From NCBI GenBank assembly GCA_012799645.1, contig JAAZKV010000012.1:1-46704 (forward strand): a stretch of DNA of 46,704 nt. Direction: 5' to 3'. This DNA comes from Candidatus Iainarchaeum sp. Lineage in GTDB: Archaea; Iainarchaeota; Iainarchaeia; Iainarchaeales; JAAZKV01. The position numbers and the translations under genes are program-made. Positions within the stretch are counted from its first letter, which is position 1. The number at the start of each line of letters is the position of its first letter. Positions 7,569 to 15,672 of this stretch are shown here, one piece after another. Below the pieces are notes generated by a model. It saw nothing but the letters and a program-made list of their open reading frames with translations. It was not told the DNA's origin and searched no databases.

Positions 7569-9470
7569 ATGAAAAAAACAGAAGAAAAAATGGATTATTC
7601 TAAACTTGGTTTAAAGTGCGGACTTGAAGTACATCAACAACTTGACACTGATAAATTATTTATACGAACACCAAGCACCCTAACTGACGAAATTAATTTC
7701 ACGATTGAAAGAAAACTCCGACCGGTTGCAAGCGAAATGGGAGAATATGATAAAACAGCACTAGAAGAATTCAAAAGAGGAGAAACTTTTTTTTACTCCG
7801 GAAACAGTGCAAATATTTCACTAGTGGAACTTGATGAAGAACCACCACAACCACTTGATAGAGAAGCACTAAAAACAATACTTGAAGTATCAGCTCTATG
7901 CAACAGCACTACAGTATCAACAATAATACCAATGAGAAAAACAATCCTTGATGGAAGCAACACAAGCGCATTCCAAAGAACCTGCCTCGTATCCATAGGA
8001 GGAGAAATAAAAATAAACACCCAAAAAAACGAAAAAAAAATCCGAGTGCAAACAATAGTGCTTGAAGAAGATTCTGCACGCCCAATAAAAAAAGAAGAAG
8101 GAAAAATATTCTACAACCTTGACAGATTAGGGATCCCACTAATTGAATTAGCGACAGAACCCGACATTACTACCCCACAAGAAGCAATACTCACAGCAAA
8201 AAAAATTGGGGAAATAATGCGACTCACTTGTAAAACAAAAAGAGGAAAAGGAACAATCCGCCAAGACATAAACATTTCAATAAACGAAGGAGCAAGATGT
8301 GAAATAAAAGGATGCCAAGAACTAGAAATGATAGGAACAGTAATTGAAAAAGAAGTGGAAAGACAACTTGATCTAATAAAATTAGCAAAAGAAATCAAAA
8401 CAAAATTTGTTGAAAAAGAAGAACTAAAAAAAGCAACAAACAATGAAATAAAAAATGTCACAAAAATATTTCAAAACACAGAAGCAAAATTCATTAAAGG
8501 AAAAGAAGTGTACGGATTAAAATTATCAAAAATGAAAGGGCTATTAGGACAAAAAGTAGGGGCAAAAAGATTCGGAAGCGAACTCTCAGCATACGCAAAA
8601 GCAAGCGGAGTAAGCGGAATACTACACAAAGATGAATTACCAAATTACGGAATAAGCGAAAAAGAAGTAAAAGAAACCACAAACATACTCGAATGTAAAG
8701 AAGAAGATAATTTTGTTCTAATCGTAACAAACGAAGAAAAAGCAAAAAAAGCATTTGATGCAATAAAAAACAGAATAATACTAGCTTACGACGGAGTAGT
8801 AAAAGAAACAAGAGGAGCACTAGAAGATGCTTCAAGCGAATACCAACGACCAATCTCTGGAGAAACAAGAATGTACCCCGAAACTGACATCCCTTACGAA
8901 AAAATTGATGAAAAATACTTAGAACAAATAAAACAAAACCTACCAAAAAGCGTAAAAGAAAGAGAAGAACTATACAAAAAACTCGGGCTAAGCACAAACC
9001 ATATCGAAGAGATGAAACTAAACAACTATGCAAGATTTTTTGAAGAACTAGTAAAAAAAGGAACAAACCCAACAGTAACCGCAACCACCCTACTACAAAC
9101 CCTAACAGAACTAAAAAGAGAAAATATTGACATTGAAAAAATTCAAAAAAAAGAAATAGAAAAACTATTAATAGCAGAAGCAAAAAACAAAATAAACAAA
9201 TCCCTAATAAAAAAATCACTAATTGAAATAAGCACAGGAAAAAGCGTGGAAAAAATACTATCATCTCAAAAAACAATCAACACAAAAGAAATAGAACCAA
9301 TCATTGAAAAAATTGTTTCAAAAAACGAAACACTAATAAAAACACGAGGACTCGGAGCAATAGGCCCACTAATGAGTGATGTGTTAAAAGAAAAAACACT
9401 AAACACCATTGATAAAAAAACACTAAGTGAAATACTAACAAAACAAATAAAAGAAAAAATGAAAAAATAA
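7569..9470 (+). CDS. gatE: Glu-tRNA(Gln) amidotransferase subunit E
   Basis: 633 residues, normal for GatE. GatE phosphorylates Glu on Glu-tRNA(Gln) and amidates it with ammonia tunnelled from GatD. The opening LGLKCGLEVHQQLDTDKLF is the GatB/GatE signature. The kinase-like cradle domain runs to about 300 (ETRMYPETDIPY near 438 marks its return), a GAD-type insertion occupies about 285-430, and a helical YqeY-like tail (about 490-633) contacts tRNA. The ATG is leaderless behind the TATA at 7537. It is not adjacent to gatD, being separated by the Tyr-rich secreted protein. Confidence 0.96.
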   Translation: MKKTEEKMDYSKLGLKCGLEVHQQLDTDKLFIRTPSTLTDEINFTIERKLRPVASEMGEYDKTALEEFKRGETFFYSGNSANISLVELDEEPPQPLDREALKTILEVSALCNSTTVSTIIPMRKTILDGSNTSAFQRTCLVSIGGEIKINTQKNEKKIRVQTIVLEEDSARPIKKEEGKIFYNLDRLGIPLIELATEPDITTPQEAILTAKKIGEIMRLTCKTKRGKGTIRQDINISINEGARCEIKGCQELEMIGTVIEKEVERQLDLIKLAKEIKTKFVEKEELKKATNNEIKNVTKIFQNTEAKFIKGKEVYGLKLSKMKGLLGQKVGAKRFGSELSAYAKASGVSGILHKDELPNYGISEKEVKETTNILECKEEDNFVLIVTNEEKAKKAFDAIKNRIILAYDGVVKETRGALEDASSEYQRPISGETRMYPETDIPYEKIDEKYLEQIKQNLPKSVKEREELYKKLGLSTNHIEEMKLNNYARFFEELVKKGTNPTVTATTLLQTLTELKRENIDIEKIQKKEIEKLLIAEAKNKINKSLIKKSLIEISTGKSVEKILSSQKTINTKEIEPIIEKIVSKNETLIKTRGLGAIGPLMSDVLKEKTLNTIDKKTLSEILTKQIKEKMKK

Positions 9471-9556
9471 AACAAAAAAACAAAACAAAAACCATTAATT
9501 AAAAAAACAAAAAAACAGCGACCCCAATTTTTGTGTATTAACAAATCTCTTTTATA

Positions 9557-9636
9557 TTTTTCAACAAATTTATTTTTCAACAAATTTATTTATCAACAAA
9601 TCTGTTTTTCAACAAATCTGTTTTTCAATAAATAAA
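9557..9636. repeat. 16-bp tandem repeat, about 5 units
   Basis: Five imperfect copies of TTTTTCAACAAATTTA in exact 16-bp register; the last is most diverged. They lie in the gap after gatE, before the small membrane protein gene. No spacers, so not CRISPR. Confidence 0.8.
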
Positions 9637-9681
9637 TTAATCTTATTAAGGGGTTTTTACTAAATTAAATAAGGTGATTTG

Positions 9682-9987
9682 ATGGGAGTACCATGGGAAT
9701 TTTTAAAAGAACCAATATATGCACTAAATGAATTCCAAATGTATTTTGCAATATTGTTTCTAATAGTCGCTTTTGTATTATTTGTAATATCCATTCTTGC
9801 GCTTAGAAAAAAAACTTCAAAAAGATTAATGGTGGTGAGTGCAACGTTTGGTTTATTTTTCACCAAATCAATTTTAGTCACCCTTGATTATTTTTTTTCA
9901 CCAGGGTATTTTATGAATTACACAGTACAAGTATTTTTTGATCTAACAATATTAACAACATTATTTATTGCATTATTAAAAAAATAA
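9682..9987 (+). CDS. Small three-TM membrane protein, paired with regulator
   Basis: 101 residues from the ATG at 9682; GGTGAT ends four bases upstream, and the in-frame TTG just before it is rejected. Hydrophobic segments lie at about 20-42, 50-70 and 79-99, separated by a basic cytoplasmic loop (LRKKTSKR). The layout resembles small archaeal membrane proteins often found next to winged-helix regulators (DUF7521-type), and the next gene, at 10134, is indeed a winged-helix protein. The function is unknown; a membrane sensor or co-regulator of the neighbour is inference from adjacency. Confidence 0.65.
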   Translation: MGVPWEFLKEPIYALNEFQMYFAILFLIVAFVLFVISILALRKKTSKRLMVVSATFGLFFTKSILVTLDYFFSPGYFMNYTVQVFFDLTILTTLFIALLKK

Positions 9988-10133
9988 TTAAAAGAAATAA
10001 AAAAATTAGAAAAGTAATTAGTTAAAAAATAATTAATTAAAAAAAATAAAAAATAAGTAAAAAAATAATTAAGAAATAATTAATTAAAATTAGTTAATTA
10101 TTTAAAAAAATAAAAAATTGGGAAGGATTTATT

Positions 10134-10670
10134 TTGGATAAAATGATTGAAGAATCAATTATACTCACTCCGAGAGATAAAGTGTATTCTGAAATAGTAA
10201 AAAGTCCAGGACTGCATTTTAGAGAAATACAAAGAAGAACAAACCTTGCAACAGGAGCACTCCAATACCACATTGATTATTTGAAGAAAAAAAATTTTAT
10301 TTTTGACAAAAAAGAAGGAAAATTTTCCAGATTTTATTCAAGCCAAGAAACAAACCAAATAGATCTGGAACTAATGAATTTATTAAGACAAGACCAAGTT
10401 AGAAAAATTATTTTAATCATTTTACAAAAAAAAAGAATATCATTAATTAATTTAAAAAAAGAAACAAATATGAACACAGCCACCCTCAATTTTCACTTAT
10501 CAAAACTAATTAGTTCAAAAATAGTTGAACAAAAAAAAATCAATTCAAAAAATTATTATTTAATAAAAAACAAATTACCAATAATTGAAATGCTTTATTG
10601 TTACAGAAAAAGCTTTTTGGATTCTTTAGTAGATAATTTTTTGGATATTTGGGAAAAAGATTTAAGATGA
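10134..10670 (+). CDS. Tandem winged-helix transcriptional regulator
   Basis: 178 residues from TTG at 10134, or 175 from ATG at 10143. GGAAGGA at 10121-10127 is spaced better for the TTG. Two winged helix-turn-helix domains follow one another: residues about 15-72 (GLHFREIQRRTNLATGALQYHIDYL, a typical recognition helix and wing) and about 90-150 (ISLINLKKETNMNTATLNFHLSKL). This two-wing layout is common among archaeal ArsR/MarR-like regulators. It follows a three-TM protein and precedes a histidine phosphatase. It has no visible effector domain, so the signal is unknown. Confidence 0.8.
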   Translation: MDKMIEESIILTPRDKVYSEIVKSPGLHFREIQRRTNLATGALQYHIDYLKKKNFIFDKKEGKFSRFYSSQETNQIDLELMNLLRQDQVRKIILIILQKKRISLINLKKETNMNTATLNFHLSKLISSKIVEQKKINSKNYYLIKNKLPIIEMLYCYRKSFLDSLVDNFLDIWEKDLR

Positions 10671-10688
10671 TTGGTGCGGAGTGATATT

Positions 10689-11255
10689 ATGGAACTAGCA
10701 ATTTATTTGTTTAGACACGGACATGTCACTGATAAAAATATTTTTTGTGGATGGCTTGATTTACCTTTAAGCAAAAAAGGAATTAAAGAAGCACAAACCC
10801 TCGCAAAAAAACTTTCAAAAGAAAAAATTGATGTTGGTTTTTGTTCTGATCAAATAAGGGGAAAACAATGCTTAGCAGAGGTACTAAAATATCACAAAAA
10901 CGCTAAAGTAATTGTTGATGTTAGAATATGTGAAAGAAATTATGGAGAATTGACAGGACACAAAAAAGAAGAATTTAAATCAAAATTTCCTAAAGAATAC
11001 GAAGAAATCCACAGAGGGTATAACGCAAATATTCCTTCAGGAGAAAACTTTAGTGATGTGTCAAAAAGAGTATTTTCATTCATGAATGATTTGTTTGAAT
11101 TTATGCAAAAAGAAAAATGCAATGTTGCAATAAGTGCTCACACTAATTCTTTAAGATTAATTCAAGAATATATGGAAAACTTGAGTAAAGAAGAAGCTAC
11201 AAAACTTGAACACAAACCTGAAAACTATAAAAAATATGTAATAAATTTTGAATAA
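10689..11255 (+). CDS. Histidine phosphatase (phosphoglycerate mutase-like)
   Basis: 188 residues from ATG 10689, which has GGAGTGAT just upstream. The RHG motif (LFRHGHVTD) at about residues 9-11 supplies the phosphorylated His. An arginine matching the second phosphate pocket Arg is in SDQIRGKQ, the acid-base Glu region is ICERNYGELTG, and the second catalytic His is in AISAHTNSLR. The family includes mutases, phosphoserine phosphatase and sugar-phosphate phosphatases; the substrate cannot be read from the sequence. It is probably co-transcribed with the regulator that ends at 10670. Confidence 0.85.
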   Translation: MELAIYLFRHGHVTDKNIFCGWLDLPLSKKGIKEAQTLAKKLSKEKIDVGFCSDQIRGKQCLAEVLKYHKNAKVIVDVRICERNYGELTGHKKEEFKSKFPKEYEEIHRGYNANIPSGENFSDVSKRVFSFMNDLFEFMQKEKCNVAISAHTNSLRLIQEYMENLSKEEATKLEHKPENYKKYVINFE

Positions 11256-11263
11256 CTTGTTAG

Positions 11264-12397
11264 TTATTTTAGTTTGAAACCTGCCGCGATTAGTATTGGG
11301 AAAGTTATTGTTGCTTCCCCCCAAATTTTTACATTATTATCATCAGCAGTAGCTTTTCCCCAACTCTTTGCTTCGTTAGGGTTTGCACCAGCATTACTTC
11401 CTTCCCCTTCATACCCAGTATTCAAATACACTGTATAATCTGCCCCTTCTCTTGTCATACAAGCATTCATTATAAAGTGTTTTGGCACACTCCCCCCAAT
11501 AATTATTGCCCCAATTTTATCTTGGTTTAAAACAAAATCGTACATTTTTTCTACTTCACGAGTCATATCAATTACAAAATCCTTGTGATCTTTTTTGAAA
11601 AAATAAATATGATCCCCTATCGCTCCATCATTTAGTGGTTCGCAAAATAAAGGAATATTATTTTTGTAACACCAATAAGTGAAACTCGATTCTGCTCCTT
11701 TTTTTCCTTCCAAGTTTTTTCCTAATTCGTAAATTATTTTTTCCCCAGTAATTGTTTCATTATTTTTTTTGTTATCCGCATACACTTTTTTTAGTACTTC
11801 GCCACAATATTTTTCAAACCAAATATATCTTTCGTTTGGAACAAAAATGTTTCCTGTTCTATTCACTCCTGCTTCTCTTAATTTTCCACCATCAGCATCA
11901 AAATCTCCGTGTAAAAAATCACCATAAGTTTTGATTATATCCTCTTCAAGACCACCAGTGCTTGTAACAACACAATGCACTAATTTGTTTTTCACAAGAT
12001 AAGTGATTATGTCCCTCACCCCACTTGTACCCATATTTGAAGTGAAACCAACAATTATTGTCGCTTTTTCTTTTTGCATTTGTTTAACAAGATCAATTCC
12101 TTTACCTAAATTAGTTGCTTGAAAACCAATATTTTTGTAAGAATCAAAAAATTCTTTTGGATTAAATTCTTTTTCAAAATCAGGACCAACAATTTTTCCA
12201 TACCCGATCTCTTTACTTTTTTTCATAAAAATATTTTTTATATTTTTTGAACACATTGTATTTTTTGGAAAACTCTCAGAATTTGTATAGGTTTTTTTAG
12301 AACATTTTTTAGAATCTTTTTTATAACCTTTTTTAGAATTTTTATTAGAATTTTTATTAGATTTAGAAAAAAATTTTTTGGGTTTTTGATTTCGCAT
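11264..12397 (-). CDS. dys: Deoxyhypusine synthase with repetitive N-terminal extension
   Basis: 377 residues from ATG 12397. It transfers the aminobutyl group of spermidine, with NAD, to a lysine of aIF5A. The catalytic lysine is in KSWGKAT near the C-terminus; GFTSNMGTSG, TSTGGLEED and GGSVPKHF match NAD and spermidine pocket segments. The family norm is about 310-330 residues; the excess is an N-terminal Lys/Ser/Asn tail with six tetrapeptide units (see repeat). In-frame ATGs at 12259 and 12226 would remove it, the latter giving 320 residues, so the start is uncertain. The 12397 start lies only 20 bases after the 3' end of tRNA-Ile on the same strand. Confidence 0.92.
   Translation of the reverse strand: MRNQKPKKFFSKSNKNSNKNSKKGYKKDSKKCSKKTYTNSESFPKNTMCSKNIKNIFMKKSKEIGYGKIVGPDFEKEFNPKEFFDSYKNIGFQATNLGKGIDLVKQMQKEKATIIVGFTSNMGTSGVRDIITYLVKNKLVHCVVTSTGGLEEDIIKTYGDFLHGDFDADGGKLREAGVNRTGNIFVPNERYIWFEKYCGEVLKKVYADNKKNNETITGEKIIYELGKNLEGKKGAESSFTYWCYKNNIPLFCEPLNDGAIGDHIYFFKKDHKDFVIDMTREVEKMYDFVLNQDKIGAIIIGGSVPKHFIMNACMTREGADYTVYLNTGYEGEGSNAGANPNEAKSWGKATADDNNVKIWGEATITFPILIAAGFKLK
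12290..12361 (-). repeat. 12-bp coding minisatellite in dys N-terminus
   Basis: Six 12-bp units encode tetrapeptides SNKN, SNKN, SKKG, YKKD, SKKC and SKKT. The reading frame stays open throughout although the other frames contain stops. Translation depends on the uncertain dys start. Confidence 0.7.
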
Positions 12398-12417
12398 ACT
12401 TTCACGCTTTACAAAAG

Positions 12418-12507
12418 TGGGCAGGATGAGATTTGAACTCATGACCGCACGATAACTACCCCATTCAGGATATCAGTCGTGTGCTCCACCAACTAAGCTA
12501 CCCGCCC
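12418..12507 (-). tRNA. tRNA-Ile(GAT) with 17-nt intron
   Basis: On the minus strand the acceptor GGGCGGG pairs with CCTGCCC (one G-U), followed by discriminator A (12418). The D arm GCTT...AGC, T8, and T arm ATGAG/CTCAT with TTCAAAT loop are standard. The anticodon stem CACGA/TCGTG leaves loop CTGATA plus A once a 17-nt insertion (12454-12470) after position 37 is removed. Anticodon GAT is at 12474-12472. The canonical 37/38 position marks it as an archaeal intron, although I could only draw a relaxed bulge-helix-bulge. A TATA-like TTTAAAGC lies about 25-35 bases upstream on the minus strand. Confidence 0.93.
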
Positions 12508-12557
12508 GTTACAAAAATCACTTTAGGAAAAGCTTTAAATGTCTACTCCTTCAAGAA

Positions 12558-12567
12558 TTTATATAAT
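12558..12567 (+). promoter_or_regulatory. TATA box of tRNA-Gln
   Basis: TTTATATAAT is centred about 38 bases before the mature tRNA 5' end at 12600, leaving room for a short leader. Confidence 0.55.
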
Positions 12568-12599
12568 ACATATTGCTAAAATTAGTGTATTACGGTTTT

Positions 12600-12672
12600 A
12601 GCCCCTTCGTCTAGTGGCCAAGGATACAGGCCTTTGAAGCCTGGGACCCCAGTTCAAATCTGGGAGGGGCTA
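12600..12672 (+). tRNA. tRNA-Gln(TTG)
   Basis: 73 nt, no intron. Acceptor AGCCCCT/AGGGGCT, D arm GTCT/GGAT, anticodon stem CAGGC/GCCTG with loop CTTTGAA (anticodon TTG at 12634-12636), T stem CCCAG/CTGGG with loop TTCAAAT, and discriminator A. The first pair is A1-U72, the form I know for archaeal tRNA-Gln, which is charged with Glu and then amidated by GatDE, also encoded here. A T-rich stretch follows the 3' end, a plausible transcript end. Confidence 0.97.
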
Positions 12673-12821
12673 TTATTCTTTCTTTACTTTCCCCAATTGA
12701 TTTTTTTATTTTGATTTTATTTCTTTTAATTATTTTTTTCTTTTATTTTTTTGATTAACTTTTTCCAAATTTACTTCTCCCATATCTTCTCAGTTTATTT
12801 TTTAAAAAATTTCAGTTACTA
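12673..12821. other. T-rich gene-free stretch
   Basis: Very T-rich on the plus strand with several T5 or longer runs directly after tRNA-Gln; consistent with archaeal termination. No other structure was seen before the guaD promoter. Confidence 0.4.
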
Positions 12822-12828
12822 ATATAAA
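12822..12828 (+). promoter_or_regulatory. TATA box of leaderless guanine deaminase gene
   Basis: ATATAAA lies 25-31 bases before the ATG at 12853 with no ribosome binding site between, pointing to a leaderless mRNA. Confidence 0.5.
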
Positions 12829-12852
12829 CCCCAACTTCATTATTTTTTCACT

Positions 12853-13320
12853 ATGGTTAATATGAATTTTGTTTACGAAGCGAGAAAAGAAGCAATTAAG
12901 GGAGTAAAAAAAGGACAAGGAGGGCCTTTTGGTGCAGTGATTGTTAAGAACAACAAAATTATTGCAAAAGCACATAATACTGTAGTTAGTGGGAACGATC
13001 CCACCGCTCATGCTGAAATGAATGCTATTAGGAAAGCCGCAAAAAAACTAAAAACTTTTAATTTAAGTGATTGCGAATTATATTCCTCTTGCGAACCTTG
13101 CCCGATGTGTTTTTCTGCAATTTATTGGGCGAGAATAAAAAAAGTGTATTATGTTGCTACTAGAAATGATGCAGCAAAAGCTGGTTTTGATGATGCGAAT
13201 TTTTACGAAATATTAAGTGGAAAAAAGAAAGCATCCACAAAAATGATTAAAATAAATGATAAAAAAGAACTAGAAGAATTCAATATTTGGGCAAAAAAAC
13301 AAAACAAAAAACTGTACTAA
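12853..13320 (+). CDS. guaD: Guanine deaminase-like CDA-fold deaminase
   Basis: 155 residues. The zinc-dependent deaminase motifs are complete: HAEM (zinc ligand His53, proton shuttle Glu55) and PCPMC (Cys83, Cys86). The surrounding sequence (GGPFGAVIVKN, NDPTAHAE, LYSSCEPCPMCFSAIYWAR, DAAKAGFDD) closely resembles Bacillus-type GuaD, which turns guanine into xanthine. The TadA and cytosine deaminase families share the fold but not the AGFDD segment, so GuaD is preferred. It sits between tRNA-Gln and a Nudix gene; purine salvage or cleaning fits both neighbours loosely. Confidence 0.85.
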   Translation: MVNMNFVYEARKEAIKGVKKGQGGPFGAVIVKNNKIIAKAHNTVVSGNDPTAHAEMNAIRKAAKKLKTFNLSDCELYSSCEPCPMCFSAIYWARIKKVYYVATRNDAAKAGFDDANFYEILSGKKKASTKMIKINDKKELEEFNIWAKKQNKKLY

Positions 13321-13389
13321 AAACACATAAAAAAAAGTTTATTTTTGCCAAACAAATAGCTTTTAGTATCTTATTGTTTTAATTTTACT

Positions 13390-13845
13390 ATGACTAAAAG
13401 CAATCTTCAAAAAAGAGAAATAGTAGGACTCATTGTTTTTGATGGAGAAAAATTCTTATTACTCCACAGAAAATTAAATTGGAAAGGATGGGAATACCCA
13501 AAAGGAGGGATTGAAGAGGGAGAAAGTCACGAAGAAGCAATTAAACGAGAATTATGGGAAGAAACAGGACTAGAAAAGTATGAATTAATTGGAAAAATAA
13601 GCGAATTCGAGTTTGTTGACAGAGCACGAAACAAAAAAGGACACACACATAATTATTTACTAAGAGTACCAAGCACAGCAGTAGTAAAACTAAATAATGA
13701 ACACGTACTTGATAAAGAAGTAGTAATTGAACATGACGATTTTAAGTGGTGCTTACCAAAAGAAGCAATAAAATTACTAACCCACAAAGATATGAAAATT
13801 TCATTAAAAAAAGCGCTAAACCATTTAGGGATTGAAGCAAGTTAG
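13390..13845 (+). CDS. Nudix hydrolase
   Basis: 151 residues. The Nudix box G-x5-E-x7-REL-x-EETG-L occupies residues 39-61 (GGIEEGE...RELWEETGL), binding the divalent metals used to split nucleoside diphosphate-X bonds. The N-terminal KREIVGLIVFDGEKFLLLHR and WEYPKGGIEEGE resemble diadenosine tetraphosphatase-like members, but substrate cannot be decided. The mRNA is probably leaderless: an AT-rich TTTTAGTA lies about 20-27 bases upstream and no ribosome binding site is present. The next gene starts 8 bases after the stop, so the two form an operon. Confidence 0.92.
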   Translation: MTKSNLQKREIVGLIVFDGEKFLLLHRKLNWKGWEYPKGGIEEGESHEEAIKRELWEETGLEKYELIGKISEFEFVDRARNKKGHTHNYLLRVPSTAVVKLNNEHVLDKEVVIEHDDFKWCLPKEAIKLLTHKDMKISLKKALNHLGIEAS

Positions 13846-13853
13846 GTGAAAAC

Positions 13854-14072
13854 ATGATACCATTTTTTGGAAAAAAAGAAGAGAAAAAAGAAACAGCAGA
13901 AACAAAAACAAACAAAAATGAAGAAGAAAATAATGCTGATACAAATATTGGAAAATACAATGAACCTTGTGGATTATGCTCAAAAGCCCCCACTGATAAA
14001 AAATGGGGAGGACAATATTTTCACAAAAAATGTTTAAGAAAAATGAAAAAAATGGCAAAAGGAATGATCTAA
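13854..14072 (+). CDS. Small zinc-finger-like protein
   Basis: 72 residues. A charged Lys/Glu/Asn-rich N-terminal half (about 8-38) precedes a compact CGLC...FHKKC segment (C-x2-C about residues 43-46, H-x3-C about 61-65), a plausible C2HC zinc site like small RING- or LIM-derived knuckles. The ATG has GGTGAAAAC directly upstream, overlapping the end of the Nudix gene, so translation is coupled. The role is unknown; partner binding is a guess. Confidence 0.7.
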   Translation: MIPFFGKKEEKKETAETKTNKNEEENNADTNIGKYNEPCGLCSKAPTDKKWGGQYFHKKCLRKMKKMAKGMI

Positions 14073-14091
14073 CCCCTTCCCCACCCAACCC
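14073..14091 (-). other. Strong potential G-quadruplex in gatB 3' region
   Basis: The minus strand reads GGG-TT-GGG-T-GGGG-AA-GGGG, four G-runs with 1-2 base loops, starting 31 bases after the gatB stop codon and ending at the stop of the convergent zinc-finger gene. RNA from gatB would contain the G-rich strand. Confidence 0.65.
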
Positions 14092-14121
14092 AAACACATT
14101 AATTGTTTAAAAAAAAAGTAT

Positions 14122-15672
14122 TTAGTTCATTTTACTTTTCAATAATTCTTGAACTTTTTGTGGACTAGCAGTGCCTTTTGTTTCTCTCATAACAAGCCCT
14201 GCTAAAAAATTCAATGATTTTTCGTTACCACTCTTATAATCATCCACAGCTTTTTGATTATTTTTTAAAATAGTTTCAACAACCAAACCAAGATCAATGT
14301 TTTTAGAAATTAATAAATTGTTTTTATTCAAATAATCAACAGGAGAGGATTTGTCCCCACTAATATAATTAATGATTGATTGTTTTACATTTTTGTCAGA
14401 AACCATTCCACTCACAATTAATTCAACAAGTGAAACAATTTCTTTTGGATCAATATTTACTTCATTTAAATCTAGTGAATCGTGATTAATCACTGACATT
14501 ACTTCTCGTGTCAATATTCTTGCAGAAATTTTTTTATCAATACTTTTGTTAGTGTTAACAATTTCATCAAAAATTTTTGTTAAAACAAAATTTGAACACA
14601 AAATTTTTGAATCAAATTCGGGCAAACCATACTCACTAATATATCTTTTTGTTTTTTGGTTAGGAAGTTCTGGCAAATTTTCTTTTATTTCATTAACATA
14701 TTCTTCTGGAAGATTTACTTTTACTAAATCAGGATCAAAAATATATCCATAATCATCTTCTGTTTCTTTTTTCCTCAACTCTTTTGTTACACCAAGATCA
14801 GCATCAAACGCTCTTGTTTGTTGTTCAATTATATTACCCAAAGAAACTTCTTTTCTTTGTCTCAACAATTCATAAGAAAGCGCTTTTTCCGCTGCACTGA
14901 ATCCTGAAACATTTTTTATTTCAACTCTATTTCCATAATTAATTGAAATATTACAATCAGCTTTCATTGTTGTGTTTGGTTTTAACACTGATAAATAACT
15001 CAAAATATTTTCTAAAACCCCTAAAAATTCTCTTGCTTGTGCAGGACTTTCCAAATCAGGTTCTGTTACTATTTCAATCAACGGAAACCCTGATCGATTA
15101 TGATCAATTAAAACATAATTACTTTTACCCATTCCTTCAGGATGAATAAGTGCTGCGGGATCCCACTCAATATGAGCCCTCTTAATCCTAATTCTTTTAC
15201 CCTCACTAAGATCAACGAAACCTTTTTCTGCAATTGGGATTTCATATTGGGTTATTTGATAATTTGAACACATATCAGGATAAAAATAAGTTTTTCTTGA
15301 AAAGAAAAAATCCTTATTGATTGTGCAATTTAGTGCCAAACCAATTTTTGTGGCAAGCTCCACTGCTTTTTCATTCAACACAGGTTTTGATCCGGGATGA
15401 CCCAAACAAACAGGACAACACAAAGAATTTGGTTCAACCATTGTATCATCAGTAGAACAAGAACAAAACAATTTGCTTTTTGTATCAAGATAAGCGTGAA
15501 TTTCAAGACCAATCATTATTTTTTCATTAACCAATTTTGATTGAGAATCAACTTGAACATTTGATTGTGCAATTGATTGGGTATTTGATTTGGTATTTGA
15601 TTGCGCATTCGGTCGAGCATTAGCTTGTGCATTTGATTGTATATTTAATTGTGCATTTGATTGTTCAGTCAT
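14122..15672 (-). CDS. gatB: Asp/Glu-tRNA amidotransferase subunit B with repeat tail
   Basis: 516 residues. GatB activates the aspartyl (or glutamyl) group on tRNA and amidates it with ammonia from GatA. The normal protein begins at about residue 53 (IMIGLEIHAYLDTKSKLFCSCS); VCLGHPG and zinc-type Cys pairs (CSC, CC-x2-C) follow, and the YqeY-like tail is at about 380-516. Before it is an unusual tail of ten tetrapeptide units. That tail is very likely translated: its ATG overlaps the gatA stop as ATGA and has GGTGAT three bases upstream. The gene is last in gatC-gatA-gatB. Confidence 0.95.
   Translation of the reverse strand: MTEQSNAQLNIQSNAQANARPNAQSNTKSNTQSIAQSNVQVDSQSKLVNEKIMIGLEIHAYLDTKSKLFCSCSTDDTMVEPNSLCCPVCLGHPGSKPVLNEKAVELATKIGLALNCTINKDFFFSRKTYFYPDMCSNYQITQYEIPIAEKGFVDLSEGKRIRIKRAHIEWDPAALIHPEGMGKSNYVLIDHNRSGFPLIEIVTEPDLESPAQAREFLGVLENILSYLSVLKPNTTMKADCNISINYGNRVEIKNVSGFSAAEKALSYELLRQRKEVSLGNIIEQQTRAFDADLGVTKELRKKETEDDYGYIFDPDLVKVNLPEEYVNEIKENLPELPNQKTKRYISEYGLPEFDSKILCSNFVLTKIFDEIVNTNKSIDKKISARILTREVMSVINHDSLDLNEVNIDPKEIVSLVELIVSGMVSDKNVKQSIINYISGDKSSPVDYLNKNNLLISKNIDLGLVVETILKNNQKAVDDYKSGNEKSLNFLAGLVMRETKGTASPQKVQELLKSKMN
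15541..15660 (-). repeat. 12-bp coding minisatellite in gatB N-terminus
   Basis: Ten degenerate 12-bp units encode (S/x)-N-x-Q tetrapeptides: SNAQ, LNIQ, SNAQ, ANAR, PNAQ, SNTK, SNTQ, SIAQ, SNVQ, VDSQ. Residues 5-44 of GatB. Confidence 0.85.

Noticed and set aside
8494-9276. Long Leu/Phe-rich frame opposite gatE
   Set aside because: It is the complement of A-rich gatE codons; no start signal and no family features.
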